From Ovoidimarina sp038744785 (GTDB lineage: Bacteria; Pseudomonadota; Alphaproteobacteria; Rhodobacterales; Rhodobacteraceae): a DNA stretch of 64,000 nt. The stretch covers positions 8,574 to 72,573 of the forward strand of contig JBCDLX010000025.1 in assembly GCA_038744785.1 (NCBI GenBank). Reading direction: 5' to 3'. This document shows positions 26,554-35,264 of this stretch, one piece after another; position 1 is the first letter of the stretch; every line of letters starts with the position of its first letter. The notes beneath the pieces are model-generated. The model was not told where the DNA came from and searched no databases. It saw only the letters and a program-made list of their open reading frames with translations. A program made the translations under genes and the position numbers.

Positions 26554-27679
26554 TTACGGTGACCTGACTGTTCTGAATTTGTCCAATGGCCAGCGCCCTT
26601 TCGTTCGTGCCGTTGGGCAGCAGGCGGAAGGCGCCTCCGACCCCCGCAAAACCCGCATTGCGGGTCAGGGCCTGGCCTGTAAGTGCGTTCGATTGCCCGG
26701 CCGCTACAAGAGATCCAACGGCTGCTATCGCGTCGTAGGCGAGACCCGCCACGGTGTCGGGCCGCGCGCCATACGCAGCCTGATAGCGGGACGAAAATGT
26801 CGAAGAGGTACCTTGGTCTGGCAGTGGGAACCAGGCGCCCTGTAGCCCGGGCAGCGTGCGGGCGTTTGCTGGTACGTCGAGGCGTTGAAGCGTGATCGTC
26901 TGAACCGAACGAGTATCCAGCCCTGCACCGGGAAGCGTGCCAACCAGCAATGGCAAAGCATCGGCTGTCCCGGATGTCAGCACCAATCCATTTGCCCCCG
27001 ATGCACGGACGTCCTGCACAATTCCCGGGGCCGCAGCGACCACGCCCTGCTGGCTGAGCGGGAAGGACACCGTCGTGGCAAGCCCGACCCCGCTGGCGCC
27101 TGCCGCGCGAGCGATGGCGTCACGCCCGATTTCGTCGGCGGGGCTTTGGGCGTGGACGACCGCAACGCTCGAGACACCACGGGCGCTTGCGTATGACATC
27201 AGCCGGTTCGCGGCATTCTGGAAGGTCGGGCCAAGGATAAAGACGTTGCCGCCAGCGACAGCCGCGTTGTTCGAAAACGAGAGAACGTTGATCCCGCGCC
27301 CCGCGACCGTGGCGCCGACGGCCGCCGCTGCATCGCCAAAAAGTGGACCGACAATGATCTTTGCGCCTGCACCAGCAGCGGCGCGCGCCGCGTCGGCTGC
27401 CCCCTGGGCAGTGCCGCCCGTGTCATAGACCTCAAGCGCGATTTCGGCGCCGTTCAGGTCGTTGACCGCTAGACGCGCGGCGTTTTCCAGCGATTGTCCA
27501 ACCTCGGGCACAGGGCCAGTTTTCGGCACCAGAAGGGCGACTGGAACGGCAGCGTTTGTGTCGACCGAAGGCCCGCCGCCGCCAAGTGTTGCGGGCTGGC
27601 ACGCTGCGAGCGCGACAGCACCCAACGCAGCCAGAGCCCAGCGCCGCGCCTTGCGGATCAGGGAAATGCGGGCAAACAT
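26513..27679 (-). CDS. Penicillin-binding protein activator, LppC/LpoA-like lipoprotein
   Basis: 388 residues from the ATG at 27679 with GAGG 6-7 bases upstream; a much longer frame exists but would bury the signal. The signal peptide ends in LAAC (Cys near residue 27). The mature part is a periplasmic-binding-protein type 1 fold (VPVALLVPKTGPVPEVGQSL, VYDTGG, IIVGPLFGDAA), matching the C-terminal half of LpoA; the N-terminal TPR half of E. coli LpoA is absent, as is usual in alphaproteobacteria. It is divergent from rsmI over 90 bases, the conserved order lppC / rsmI-yraN-gshB. Confidence 0.87.
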   Translation of the reverse strand: MFARISLIRKARRWALAALGAVALAACQPATLGGGGPSVDTNAAVPVALLVPKTGPVPEVGQSLENAARLAVNDLNGAEIALEVYDTGGTAQGAADAARAAAGAGAKIIVGPLFGDAAAAVGATVAGRGINVLSFSNNAAVAGGNVFILGPTFQNAANRLMSYASARGVSSVAVVHAQSPADEIGRDAIARAAGASGVGLATTVSFPLSQQGVVAAAPGIVQDVRASGANGLVLTSGTADALPLLVGTLPGAGLDTRSVQTITLQRLDVPANARTLPGLQGAWFPLPDQGTSSTFSSRYQAAYGARPDTVAGLAYDAIAAVGSLVAAGQSNALTGQALTRNAGFAGVGGAFRLLPNGTNERALAIGQIQNSQVTVIDPAPRSFGGAGF

Positions 27680-27769
27680 AAGCGACCTCGCTATCGGTGG
27701 GACCTTGTTCTGCGGCAAACTACGCGCTGGCGGCGGGCAAGTAAATCGCAGGCGGTTGCAGGAGCGGAC

Positions 27770-28621
27770 ATGAGTGAGGCGGCAGAGCTGACGGGCGGAC
27801 TTTACGTCGTCGCGGTTCCGATCGGTGCGGCGCGCGACATTACGCTGCGAGCGCTTGATGTGCTGCGGGACGCAGATGTGATCGTGGCCGAGGATACGCG
27901 GATCACGCGCAAGCTCATGGAAATCCACGGCATAGCTTTGTCCGGCCGTCCCGTTCTTCCCTACCACGATCACAACGGTGCCGCGCAGCGGCCACGGATC
28001 TTGGCGATGCTGGCCGAAGGCAAATCCGTGGCACAGGTGTCGGACGCGGGAACGCCGCTAGTCGCAGATCCCGGTTTTGGCTTGGCCCGGGCGGCCGTAG
28101 AGGCGGGCCATCGGGTTCACGCGGTGCCCGGGCCATCCGCGCTACTGGCCGCACTGGTTGTGGCCGGCCTGCCAACAGATCGGTTCATGTTCGCGGGATT
28201 TCTGCCATCCGGCCCATCGGCGCGATCCGCGATGATCGAAGAGCTAAGGGACGTGCCCGCGACTCTCGTTTTTTTTGAAACGGCGCGCCGGTCTTTAGAG
28301 AGCGTTAAGTGTCTGGCGGATACGCTCGGCGGGGACCGTCATGCCGCGCTGTGTCGCGAACTGACGAAGAAGTTCGAAGAAACACGCCGCGGGACGCTGG
28401 ATGACCTGGCACGGTCGATTGAAGTTGACCCACCACGCGGCGAAGTCGTGCTGCTTGTCGACCGCAACCGAATGGCGGCGGGTCCAGATGAGCGGGACAA
28501 GATGCTAACGGAGGCATTGAGAACCATGACGGTCAAAGACGCCGCGCGTCATGTCTCGGATGCATTGAACCTACCCAAGCGCGACGTCTACCAGGCCGCG
28601 CTGTCTTTGTCGGGGAGGTGA
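27770..28621 (+). CDS. rsmI: 16S rRNA 2'-O-ribose methyltransferase (C1402)
   Basis: 283 residues from the ATG at 27770 with AGGAG 5-6 bases upstream; a longer frame begins antisense to lppC. It is a tetrapyrrole-methylase fold enzyme. Blocks: GGLYVVAVPIG, LRDADVIVAEDTR, SDAGTPLVADPGF, VPGPSALLAALVVAGLPTDRF and VFFETARR. It methylates the ribose of C1402 in the 30S decoding centre using SAM. Its stop overlaps the ATG of yraN, and gshB follows. Confidence 0.95.
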   Translation: MSEAAELTGGLYVVAVPIGAARDITLRALDVLRDADVIVAEDTRITRKLMEIHGIALSGRPVLPYHDHNGAAQRPRILAMLAEGKSVAQVSDAGTPLVADPGFGLARAAVEAGHRVHAVPGPSALLAALVVAGLPTDRFMFAGFLPSGPSARSAMIEELRDVPATLVFFETARRSLESVKCLADTLGGDRHAALCRELTKKFEETRRGTLDDLARSIEVDPPRGEVVLLVDRNRMAAGPDERDKMLTEALRTMTVKDAARHVSDALNLPKRDVYQAALSLSGR

Positions 28622-28977
28622 TGGCTGCCGGATTGACAGCGTACAGATCCGGCCTTGCCGCCGAAGACGCTGTTTGGCGACACTATGCCCGCCGTGGCTA
28701 CGCCTTGGCCGCGCGGCGTTGGCGCAGCAAAGCAGGTGAGATTGACCTGATCACCCGCAAGGATGGCATGGTGATCTTTACAGAGGTCAAGCATGCGCGT
28801 GATTTTGCGACGGCGGCGGCGCGGCTTGGACCGCGCCAGCTGGGTCGGATCGTGCGCTCTGCCGAAGCCTACCTTGCAGATGAGCCGCGCGCCCTGGACA
28901 CCGTGGCGCGGATCGACGTGGCGCTGGTCGATGGAAGCGGGCGGATCGAAATCATCGAAAACGCCACGGCTGCCTAG
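28621..28977 (+). CDS. yraN: YraN / UPF0102 family protein
   Basis: 118 residues from the ATG overlapping the rsmI stop. The fold is that of a Holliday-junction-resolvase-like endonuclease: GLAAEDAVWRHYARRGY, then AGEIDLITRKDG and FTEVKHARDF, which hold the metal-binding Asp/Glu/Lys constellation. A nuclease role is suggested by the fold but the biological role is not established. It is conserved next to rsmI in many proteobacteria. Confidence 0.9.
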   Translation: MAAGLTAYRSGLAAEDAVWRHYARRGYALAARRWRSKAGEIDLITRKDGMVIFTEVKHARDFATAAARLGPRQLGRIVRSAEAYLADEPRALDTVARIDVALVDGSGRIEIIENATAA

Positions 28978-29068
28978 GCGAATGCGCAAAGCGCGATCTG
29001 CGCTGGCGCGCCATTGCATGCCAGCTTGCGCACTGCCATTTAGGCGCCACAGCTGACGGAGCGTGCGC

Positions 29069-30010
29069 ATGACCCTGAATGTGGCCTTTCAGATGGATCC
29101 AATCGGATCTGTCGATATCGATGCGGATTCGACCTTTCGCTTGGCGGAATCTGCCCAAGCCCGGGGACACGCGCTGTTCTACTACGCGCCCGATCAACTG
29201 GCATTCGACGAGGGCAGGGTCACAGCGCGCGGGCACAGGATGACCGTGCGTCGGGTCCGCGGCGATCATGTGACGCTAGGTCCCGAAGAGACTGTCGATC
29301 TGGCCGATTGGGACGTGGTTTGGCTTAGACAAGATCCGCCCTTTGACATGGGGTATATCACCACCACACATTTGCTCGATCACCTGGCGGGGCAGACGCT
29401 GGTTGTAAATGACCCCTTCTGGGTCCGAAACTATCCCGAGAAGCTTCTGGTTCTGGGCTTTCCCGATCTCACCCCGCCCACGACTGTCGCAAGAGATCTC
29501 AATGTAATCCGGGCATTTCGCGCGCGCCATGGGGATATCATTCTGAAACCGCTGTACGGGAATGGTGGCGCGGGCGTGTTCCGTTTGCCGCCCGATGACC
29601 GGAACCTCGCCAGTCTTCATGAACTGTTTAGCGCGATGAACCGCGAGCCGTTGATCGTTCAGAAGTATCTTCCTGCGGTGGCCGAGGGCGACAAACGTAT
29701 CATCTTGGTTGATGGTAGGCCGGTGGGTGCGATCAACCGCGTTCCGGCAGCGGGCGAAACCCGCTCGAACATGCATGTGGGCGGCCGGCCGGAAAAGATC
29801 GGCTTGACCGACCGAGAGCGCGAGATCTGTGCTGCAATCGGCCCACTTCTGCGCGAGAAGGGCCAGGTCTTTGTAGGCATCGACGTGATCGGCGGAAACC
29901 TGACCGAAATCAACGTCACCTCGCCCACTGGGATCCAGGAGCTTGAGCGGTTCGACGGGATCGATGTTGCCGGTGCAATCTGGGATGCGATCGAGGGGCG
30001 GTTGGGATAG
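29069..30010 (+). CDS. gshB: Glutathione synthetase
   Basis: 313 residues from the ATG at 29069, with GGAG 7 bases upstream; an in-frame GTG at 29063 is too close to that site. It is an ATP-grasp enzyme joining gamma-glutamylcysteine and glycine. Landmarks: FQMDPIGSVDIDADSTFRL at the N-terminus, WLRQDPPFDMGYITTTHLLD, ILKPLYGNGGAGVFRL for ATP binding, KRIILVDGRPVGA, and EINVTSPTGIQELERF. It completes the rsmI-yraN-gshB run. Glutathione would also feed the glutaredoxin encoded at 10 kb. Confidence 0.96.
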   Translation: MTLNVAFQMDPIGSVDIDADSTFRLAESAQARGHALFYYAPDQLAFDEGRVTARGHRMTVRRVRGDHVTLGPEETVDLADWDVVWLRQDPPFDMGYITTTHLLDHLAGQTLVVNDPFWVRNYPEKLLVLGFPDLTPPTTVARDLNVIRAFRARHGDIILKPLYGNGGAGVFRLPPDDRNLASLHELFSAMNREPLIVQKYLPAVAEGDKRIILVDGRPVGAINRVPAAGETRSNMHVGGRPEKIGLTDREREICAAIGPLLREKGQVFVGIDVIGGNLTEINVTSPTGIQELERFDGIDVAGAIWDAIEGRLG

Positions 30011-30016
30011 GCGCCG

Positions 30017-30730
30017 TCAGAAAGCGTCCCGTGCCGCTGGCCGAGCAGCGGCTTGCAGCGGACAATACACAAGGTCCTCTAGCGGCGTATCGAACTCAAA
30101 GCGGCAAATGCCATGCTTTTCCGCGTTCCGTACAATCGCGCGACCGGCCTGATCCGCAAGACTTTCGTAGTCACAGGACGCCCCTTCTTCCATAACTTGG
30201 CCGCACAGCGCCAGCGCGACGCGACGGGCGCGGATCATCGGACATATCAGATCGGTGACAGGCATGGTCGCCATCCTTGTCTCACGCAGTTTGGTAAGGA
30301 CTTCCGGCGGAATGTCCTGTCCGGTCATGATCTGATCGCGCCCCGGCACCAAATCTCGAAACATCCGCTCGATATTCAGAAAGCGCGTCAGGTCGTTATT
30401 TCTATAGACTGCCGCGTTCACATAGTAGGGATAGGCCACAAACACATCGTCAAGGTGCCAATCCTCATCGAACGCCATTTCGCGCACAAGACGTCCGGCC
30501 TCTTCCCAGAGATCGGGGTCGAAGGACTTTAGCGCCAGTGCTTGGTGGACCAACTCAACGCGCTCTGCGCGCGTCGGTTGCACTGTCAATGTCTGGCCAA
30601 AGCCATCATGCGTTGCGCTGAGTACCCCAATAAAGTCCGGGTTGCGCGGATCGAACTCCAGCTCTTTCTGAACCCGGTCCCGATTTCGCTCGAACACGAG
30701 GCGAAGTGCAGAGGTCTCGTTTCGCGCCAT
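30017..30730 (-). CDS. Unrecognised cytoplasmic protein, second gene of a two-gene operon
   Basis: 237 residues from the ATG at 30730 (a TTG at 30745 is possible). No signal peptide or membrane segment is seen. It is mixed alpha/beta with a long helical N-terminus (ALRLVFERNRDRVQKELEFD), a DEDWHLDDVFVAYPYYVNAAVYRNN stretch rich in aromatics, and a C-terminal part with several cysteines (LICPMI, LALCGQ, GASCDY, YCPLQA). It begins 40 bases after a secreted-protein gene on the same strand and ends 6 bases from the convergent gshB stop. GC and codon use match the neighbours, so it looks native. I do not recognise a family. Confidence 0.7.
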   Translation of the reverse strand: MARNETSALRLVFERNRDRVQKELEFDPRNPDFIGVLSATHDGFGQTLTVQPTRAERVELVHQALALKSFDPDLWEEAGRLVREMAFDEDWHLDDVFVAYPYYVNAAVYRNNDLTRFLNIERMFRDLVPGRDQIMTGQDIPPEVLTKLRETRMATMPVTDLICPMIRARRVALALCGQVMEEGASCDYESLADQAGRAIVRNAEKHGICRFEFDTPLEDLVYCPLQAAARPAARDAF

Positions 30731-30769
30731 GAAGTACTGATCCAAGACGGTTGCGGCCTCGAGGTCAAA

Positions 30770-31627
30770 CTAGTCTGTATCCGCCTCAATCACCGCCAGC
30801 GCGGCGCGCGCCGTTTCATTGTCGCGCTTCCCGGATGTGAGGAGGTCATAGGGTCGCCCATGCGCCACGCGGGGATGGTTCGACCAAGCCATCGTGTGCC
30901 GGACCACTGTCGATTCCTGGCCATATTGGGGACTGGCGCTGAATGCAGCTTCGACAAGACAGATCTCGCGCGAGTACCCGTCCATATCAGGGACTCTTGG
31001 CGCCCAATCCCGGCACATCTGCTTTGCCTTTTGCCAGCTTCTGCCCCAGCCAGGATTGGTGGCGTAAAGCGCCACCGCCAGAGAGCCGTGATTTGGACGG
31101 GTCGTCATGACACGTTCCAGGTAATGGCTGGCCTCTTCGGGCGCATGGCGCGTGGTCGCGAAGCTTAGCATAAGATCAGCCGCGAGCACATGGTCTGGCA
31201 TCAGCTCGTAGGCCAGAACGGCCGCTTTCACGGCAGATCTGCTTAGGTCAGAGAACTCGGGCAGCGCTTCAGGGTAGGTTAGATCGCCACGTTTTACGCC
31301 CAGCACAATGAACGCGATACTTCGATCATGAATTGCGCGCGCCAAGAGGGCATGACCAGAATTCGGGTGCGCCTGTCGCCATTCTTTTATGAAACCATCC
31401 ATGTCCGGATGCGTGACCTTGAAGGCTTCGTAAACCTCCCGTTGGTGGTCAAAGCTTACGTGTCCCAAAGCCGCATCGAGCTCTAGCTGATCAAGCGCGC
31501 TGTCGAGAGCCGGCAAATCGATTGCCGCGATGAGATCGCAAAGCGCGGATTTCGTGAGGGCCGGTGACGACGCGAATGCGGGGAGCGAGAAAAGAAGAAC
31601 GGAAACAGAGATCAGGAAACGGATCAT
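30770..31627 (-). CDS. Secreted protein of unknown function, possibly DUF4034-like
   Basis: 285 residues with a clear Sec signal peptide (FLISVSVLLFSLPAFASSPA). The mature protein is helical and repeat-like, resembling a tetratricopeptide solenoid: FIKEWRQAHPNSGHALLARA, AVLAYELMPDHVLAADLML, HYLERVMTTRPNHGSLAVAL, then GWGRSWQKAKQMC. The spacing of HPNS and RPNH blocks recalls DUF4034 proteins, but I cannot verify this. It would be periplasmic, and it leads a two-gene unit with the unknown gene downstream. Confidence 0.72.
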   Translation of the reverse strand: MIRFLISVSVLLFSLPAFASSPALTKSALCDLIAAIDLPALDSALDQLELDAALGHVSFDHQREVYEAFKVTHPDMDGFIKEWRQAHPNSGHALLARAIHDRSIAFIVLGVKRGDLTYPEALPEFSDLSRSAVKAAVLAYELMPDHVLAADLMLSFATTRHAPEEASHYLERVMTTRPNHGSLAVALYATNPGWGRSWQKAKQMCRDWAPRVPDMDGYSREICLVEAAFSASPQYGQESTVVRHTMAWSNHPRVAHGRPYDLLTSGKRDNETARAALAVIEADTD

Positions 31628-31697
31628 TTTAGAATCGCCGCTAAGTACAGTGCATCTTGCAAAGAATACTCAGTTGCGGCGATGTCAGGGCAGTGCC

Positions 31698-33068
31698 TTA
31701 CAGAATGCGTCGCCCCCAAAGATCGTACTCTCCCGCTTCGTCCACCTCGACCGTTACGATATCGCCGGGTTTAAGCGCTTCGTGACCTTCATCGATAAAG
31801 AGATTGCCGTCGATCTCGGGGGCGTCGGCTTTTGTCCGGCATGTCGCGGCATCTTCTTCGACAAGATCCACGATCACTTCGATTCGTGCGCCGACCTTTG
31901 CGGCGAGTTTCGCCGCCGAAATTGCCTGGGCTTTCTCCATAAAGCGGGCCCAACGCTCTTCCTTCACCTCGTCTGCCACGTGGTCTGGAAGCGCACTTGA
32001 CCGGGCCCCGTTCACGTTCTCGTACTGAAAGCATCCAACACGGTCGAGCTGTGCCTCGTCGAGCCAATCGAGAAGGGTCTGAAACTCGTCTTCCGTCTCG
32101 CCCGGATAGCCCACGATAAATGTCGACCGCAACGTGATCTCGGGACAGATGGCACGCCACTCTGCGATTCGTTCAAGTGTGCGCTCTGCCGCCGCTGGCC
32201 GGGCCATGCGCCGCAGCGTATCGGGGTGTGCGTGTTGAAATGGGATGTCGAGATAGGGCAGGATCAGCCCTTCGGCCATCAAAGGAATAAGCGAGCGCAC
32301 ATGCGGATAGGGATACACGTAGTGAAGCCGCACCCATGCACCAAGGGACCCGAGGTCACGGGCCAGGTCGGTAATGTGCGCGCGGTGTCCGTTTGCTTCG
32401 CCGTGACGAATATCTACCCCATAGGCCGACGTGTCCTGGCTGATCACCAGAAGCTCGCGCACGCCTGCATCGACCAGCCGTTCGGCTTCGCGGACGACGG
32501 CATGGGCGGGGCGTGACGCCAGCCGCCCGCGCATATCGGGGATAATGCAGAATCGGCACTTGTGATTACAGCCCTCTGAAATCTTCAAATAGCTGTAGTG
32601 TCGGGGCGTCAGGTGCACGCTTGCCGCTGGCAAAAGGTCTACAAACGGATCAGGCGCGGGCGGGACCGCGGCGTGTACTGCGTCAAGCACCGCTTCGTAT
32701 TGATGCGGTCCCGTTACGGCAAGAACCTTGGGGTGCGCGCCGGTGATGTATTCCGGCTCCGCGCCAAGGCAGCCTGTGACGATCACGCGTCCGTTTTCGG
32801 CGAGTGCCTCGCCGATCGCGTCCAGGCTTTCGGCTTTTGCAGTGTCGAGGAAACCGCAGGTGTTTACGACCACGGCGTCTGCGCCCGCGTACTCTGGGCT
32901 GATCGCATAGCCTTCGGCGCGTAGCCGTGTCAGAATGCGTTCGCTGTCGACCAGGGCCTTGGGGCAGCCTAGGGACACCATCCCCACGGTTGGCTGACCG
33001 GGACGGGTTGCGGCACCGGGAACGTTGGCGCGGGCAAGATCAGGACGCAGAGTGTGCGGGTTCGACAT
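31698..33068 (-). CDS. rimO: Ribosomal protein uS12 methylthiotransferase
   Basis: 456 residues from the ATG at 33068 (33080 is an in-frame alternative; neither has a strong ribosome site). RimO adds a methylthio group to Asp88/89 of S12. The N-terminal UPF0004 domain has its three cysteines in SLGCPKAL, NTCGFLD and TGCLGAE. The radical-SAM domain has the CNHKCRFC triad, and a C-terminal TRAM domain ends at LWGRRIL. It stands alone on the minus strand, divergent from the lytic transglycosylase gene. Confidence 0.96.
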   Translation of the reverse strand: MSNPHTLRPDLARANVPGAATRPGQPTVGMVSLGCPKALVDSERILTRLRAEGYAISPEYAGADAVVVNTCGFLDTAKAESLDAIGEALAENGRVIVTGCLGAEPEYITGAHPKVLAVTGPHQYEAVLDAVHAAVPPAPDPFVDLLPAASVHLTPRHYSYLKISEGCNHKCRFCIIPDMRGRLASRPAHAVVREAERLVDAGVRELLVISQDTSAYGVDIRHGEANGHRAHITDLARDLGSLGAWVRLHYVYPYPHVRSLIPLMAEGLILPYLDIPFQHAHPDTLRRMARPAAAERTLERIAEWRAICPEITLRSTFIVGYPGETEDEFQTLLDWLDEAQLDRVGCFQYENVNGARSSALPDHVADEVKEERWARFMEKAQAISAAKLAAKVGARIEVIVDLVEEDAATCRTKADAPEIDGNLFIDEGHEALKPGDIVTVEVDEAGEYDLWGRRIL

Positions 33069-33210
33069 GGCATGGGCCATAGGCCAGTCAGGCTGGCAAG
33101 GAAAGCCCCAAGGGGCAGGCCGAAACCCGCGCATGGACGTTGAACGCTATTGAATATCAATGCGTCTTGGTCAGGGTTAGGCTGCGTGGGGCGGTGAAGA
33201 AAGAAACGCG

Positions 33211-33690
33211 ATGCGATACCTGATCCTGACTTTTGCTTTGGTCTTGGGCGCCTGCGGCAACGGCGAACCCGAAGAACCCGTAACCCGCGCTGCACCACTT
33301 TATCCCGGTGAAACCACCGAGCTTCGCACCATGATCAACGCGACGGCAGACGCGCATGGTGTGCCGCGCAGTCTGGTGCACCGCGTGATCCAAAGGGAAA
33401 GTGACTATCGGCCTTATGCGAGGAACGGCCCCTACTACGGGCTGATGCAGATCCTGCCTGCCACCGCCCGTCAAATGGGTTTCAGGGGCGCGCCATCGGA
33501 TCTTTTGGACGCCCAGACAAATCTAACCTATGCGGTCAAATACCTGCGCGGCGCCTGGATGGTGTCGGATGGCAGCGAACCGGAGGCTGTCATGTGGTAT
33601 GCGCGCGGCTATTACTATGAGGCGCGGAACCGCTGCATGCTTGTGGCAACAGGGCTTCGGGACACCGAGGTACGGAAGTACTGCGGGTAG
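33211..33690 (+). CDS. Small lytic transglycosylase lipoprotein (SLT domain)
   Basis: 159 residues. A lipoprotein signal ends in LGAC (Cys near residue 14). The catalytic SLT core follows: VPRSLVHRVIQRESDYRP with the catalytic Glu in RES, then GPYYGLMQILPATARQMGF and NLTYAVKYLRGAW. It cleaves peptidoglycan glycan strands to 1,6-anhydro ends in the periplasm. At 159 residues it is a minimal form with no extra binding domain. Confidence 0.9.
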   Translation: MRYLILTFALVLGACGNGEPEEPVTRAAPLYPGETTELRTMINATADAHGVPRSLVHRVIQRESDYRPYARNGPYYGLMQILPATARQMGFRGAPSDLLDAQTNLTYAVKYLRGAWMVSDGSEPEAVMWYARGYYYEARNRCMLVATGLRDTEVRKYCG

Positions 33691-33693
33691 CTT

Positions 33694-33783
33694 TCAGTTG
33701 GGATGTGCAGGCTGGTGACCCATTGCCAATTGGGAACCGTCCAGACGGATCATCTCGTTGTAGGGGACGGCGGCCGCGCACAC
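33694..33783 (-). CDS. Possible 29-residue microprotein downstream of gcrA (weak)
   Basis: A GTG at 33783 with AGGCGG 6 bases upstream opens a frame of 29 residues (starting CAAAVPYNEMIRLDGSQ after the initiator) with high third-position GC in its first half, ending at 33694. It lies 32 bases after the gcrA stop on the same strand and fills most of the gap to the transglycosylase gene. It may be a small co-transcribed protein or chance. Confidence 0.25.
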   Translation of the reverse strand: MCAAAVPYNEMIRLDGSQLAMGHQPAHPN

Positions 33784-33815
33784 GCGATTCCGCCTGACCA
33801 GTGAAGATCAGGTGC

Positions 33816-34358
33816 CTACCGGCGTCGGTCCCGGCGCGACGACATTGGCTGGAACGCGACGCCTACGTGCGCTTCACAATAGGGCTTTCCCGGCTGCACG
33901 GGCAGGCCGCAAAACCAAAAGTCGTCGGTCGCAGGGTCGCCCACCGGCCATTTGCAGGTCCGCTCGGTCAGTTCCATCAAACTGATCTTGCGCGCCTTCT
34001 TCTCGACTTCGCGCACATTGGCCAGAGCCTCGGGACTTATCTCGTTCGCAGACGGTTGCGGCGGCAGGGGCTGACCAGCAGGGACGATTGCTTTCCGGGC
34101 CGGGATCGCAGGGCGTTCGATCGGTTCAGGCGCGGTTTCCTTGGCGGCGGGCCGGGGCGCGGCCTTCGGTTCGGGCGCGGCATCCTTGGCTGGTTTTGCC
34201 GGCTGTCCGCCCGTGCGGTTTGACAACCCAAGGCGATGCACCTTGCCGATTACGGCATTGCGCGTGACCCCGCCAAGCTCTTTGGCAATCTGGCTTGCAC
34301 TTTGGCCGTCGTTCCACATTCGCTTGAGGGTTTCCACACGCTCATCTGTCCAGGACAT
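33816..34358 (-). CDS. gcrA: GcrA cell cycle regulator
   Basis: 180 residues from the ATG at 34358. The N-terminal DNA-binding helix-turn-helix (MSWTDERVETLKRMWNDG, SQIAKELGGVTRNAVIGKV) is the GcrA signature. A Pro/Ala-rich linker of about 60 residues follows. The C-terminal domain that contacts RNA polymerase sigma-70 has the conserved TCKWPVGDP and FWFCGLPVQPGKPYCEAH. In Caulobacter GcrA activates promoters carrying methylated GAnTC sites laid down by CcrM. A possible microprotein gene follows on the same strand. Confidence 0.95.
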   Translation of the reverse strand: MSWTDERVETLKRMWNDGQSASQIAKELGGVTRNAVIGKVHRLGLSNRTGGQPAKPAKDAAPEPKAAPRPAAKETAPEPIERPAIPARKAIVPAGQPLPPQPSANEISPEALANVREVEKKARKISLMELTERTCKWPVGDPATDDFWFCGLPVQPGKPYCEAHVGVAFQPMSSRRDRRR

Positions 34359-34460
34359 TGGACCTATCCCATCTGAAAAGCGGCCTCCGATACGAAGACC
34401 GCTCAAAATTCCGTTGCGGCCTCTATTCTAATCACCCGCGTCGGGGATACAAGGCGGGCT

Positions 34461-35264
34461 ATGACAGGTTTACGGGAAATGGGCGTGCGCCGCTTCGGTC
34501 GCTGGAACACGCTAGGGCTCTATGAGCTGACGCGGCGCGAGATCATGCGTTTTATGTCGGTCTGGACGCAGACCGTCCTGGCGCCCCTGGTGACGTCGGG
34601 GCTGTTCCTGGCGGTCTTTGCGCTGGCAATCGGCCCATCGCGGGGCGAGGTGATGGGCGTGCCGTTTCTGCAGTTCTTGGCCCCCGGCATTCTTATGATG
34701 ACGGTGATCCAGAACGCGTTCGCCAATACTTCGTCATCGCTTATGGTCGGCAAGATCCAGGGCAATATCGTCGATACGCTGATGCCGCCACTGTCCTCGG
34801 CCGAGCTTGTGATCGGCTACATAGCCGGGGGGATTGCGCGGGGGCTGCTGGTTGCTGTGGCGATCCTGTTCGTTATGGTCACGGGCCTTGGGGTGCCTGT
34901 GACGTATCCGCTTTGGATCTTGGCGTTCGTCATCCTCGGATCGGCCTTCCTTGGGGCGCTGGGCCTTGTCGCAGCGATTGTCGCCGAGAAGTTCGACCAT
35001 ATGGCCGCGATCACCAATTTCGTCATTACGCCCTTGGCGTTTCTTTCCGGCACGTTCTATTCGACCGAGGGCCTGCCTCCTGCAATGCAGGTCATCACCC
35101 ATCTGAACCCGGTTTTCTATCTGATCGATGGGGTGCGGTTCGGGGTTCTGGGTGTGTCCGATTCCTCTCCATGGCTCGGGCTCGGAATTTGTGTGGTGAC
35201 CACCTTTGGGGTGCTCATTCTGGCGTGGCATTGGTTCCGGATCGGCTATCGGCTCAAGTCCTGA
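34461..35264 (+). CDS. ABC-2 type transport permease
   Basis: 267 residues with six membrane segments and the ABC-2 (YadH/NodJ-like) pattern: GLYELTRREIMRFMSVWTQT at the N-terminus, FLQFLAPGILMMTVIQNAFAN, and LAFLSGTFYSTEGLPPAMQ with HLNPVFYLIDGVRFG near the end. It is the membrane part of an exporter. No partner ATPase gene lies next to it in this window, so the ATPase must be encoded elsewhere. The 3' end overlaps the convergent EamA gene by 11 bases. Confidence 0.88.
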   Translation: MTGLREMGVRRFGRWNTLGLYELTRREIMRFMSVWTQTVLAPLVTSGLFLAVFALAIGPSRGEVMGVPFLQFLAPGILMMTVIQNAFANTSSSLMVGKIQGNIVDTLMPPLSSAELVIGYIAGGIARGLLVAVAILFVMVTGLGVPVTYPLWILAFVILGSAFLGALGLVAAIVAEKFDHMAAITNFVITPLAFLSGTFYSTEGLPPAMQVITHLNPVFYLIDGVRFGVLGVSDSSPWLGLGICVVTTFGVLILAWHWFRIGYRLKS

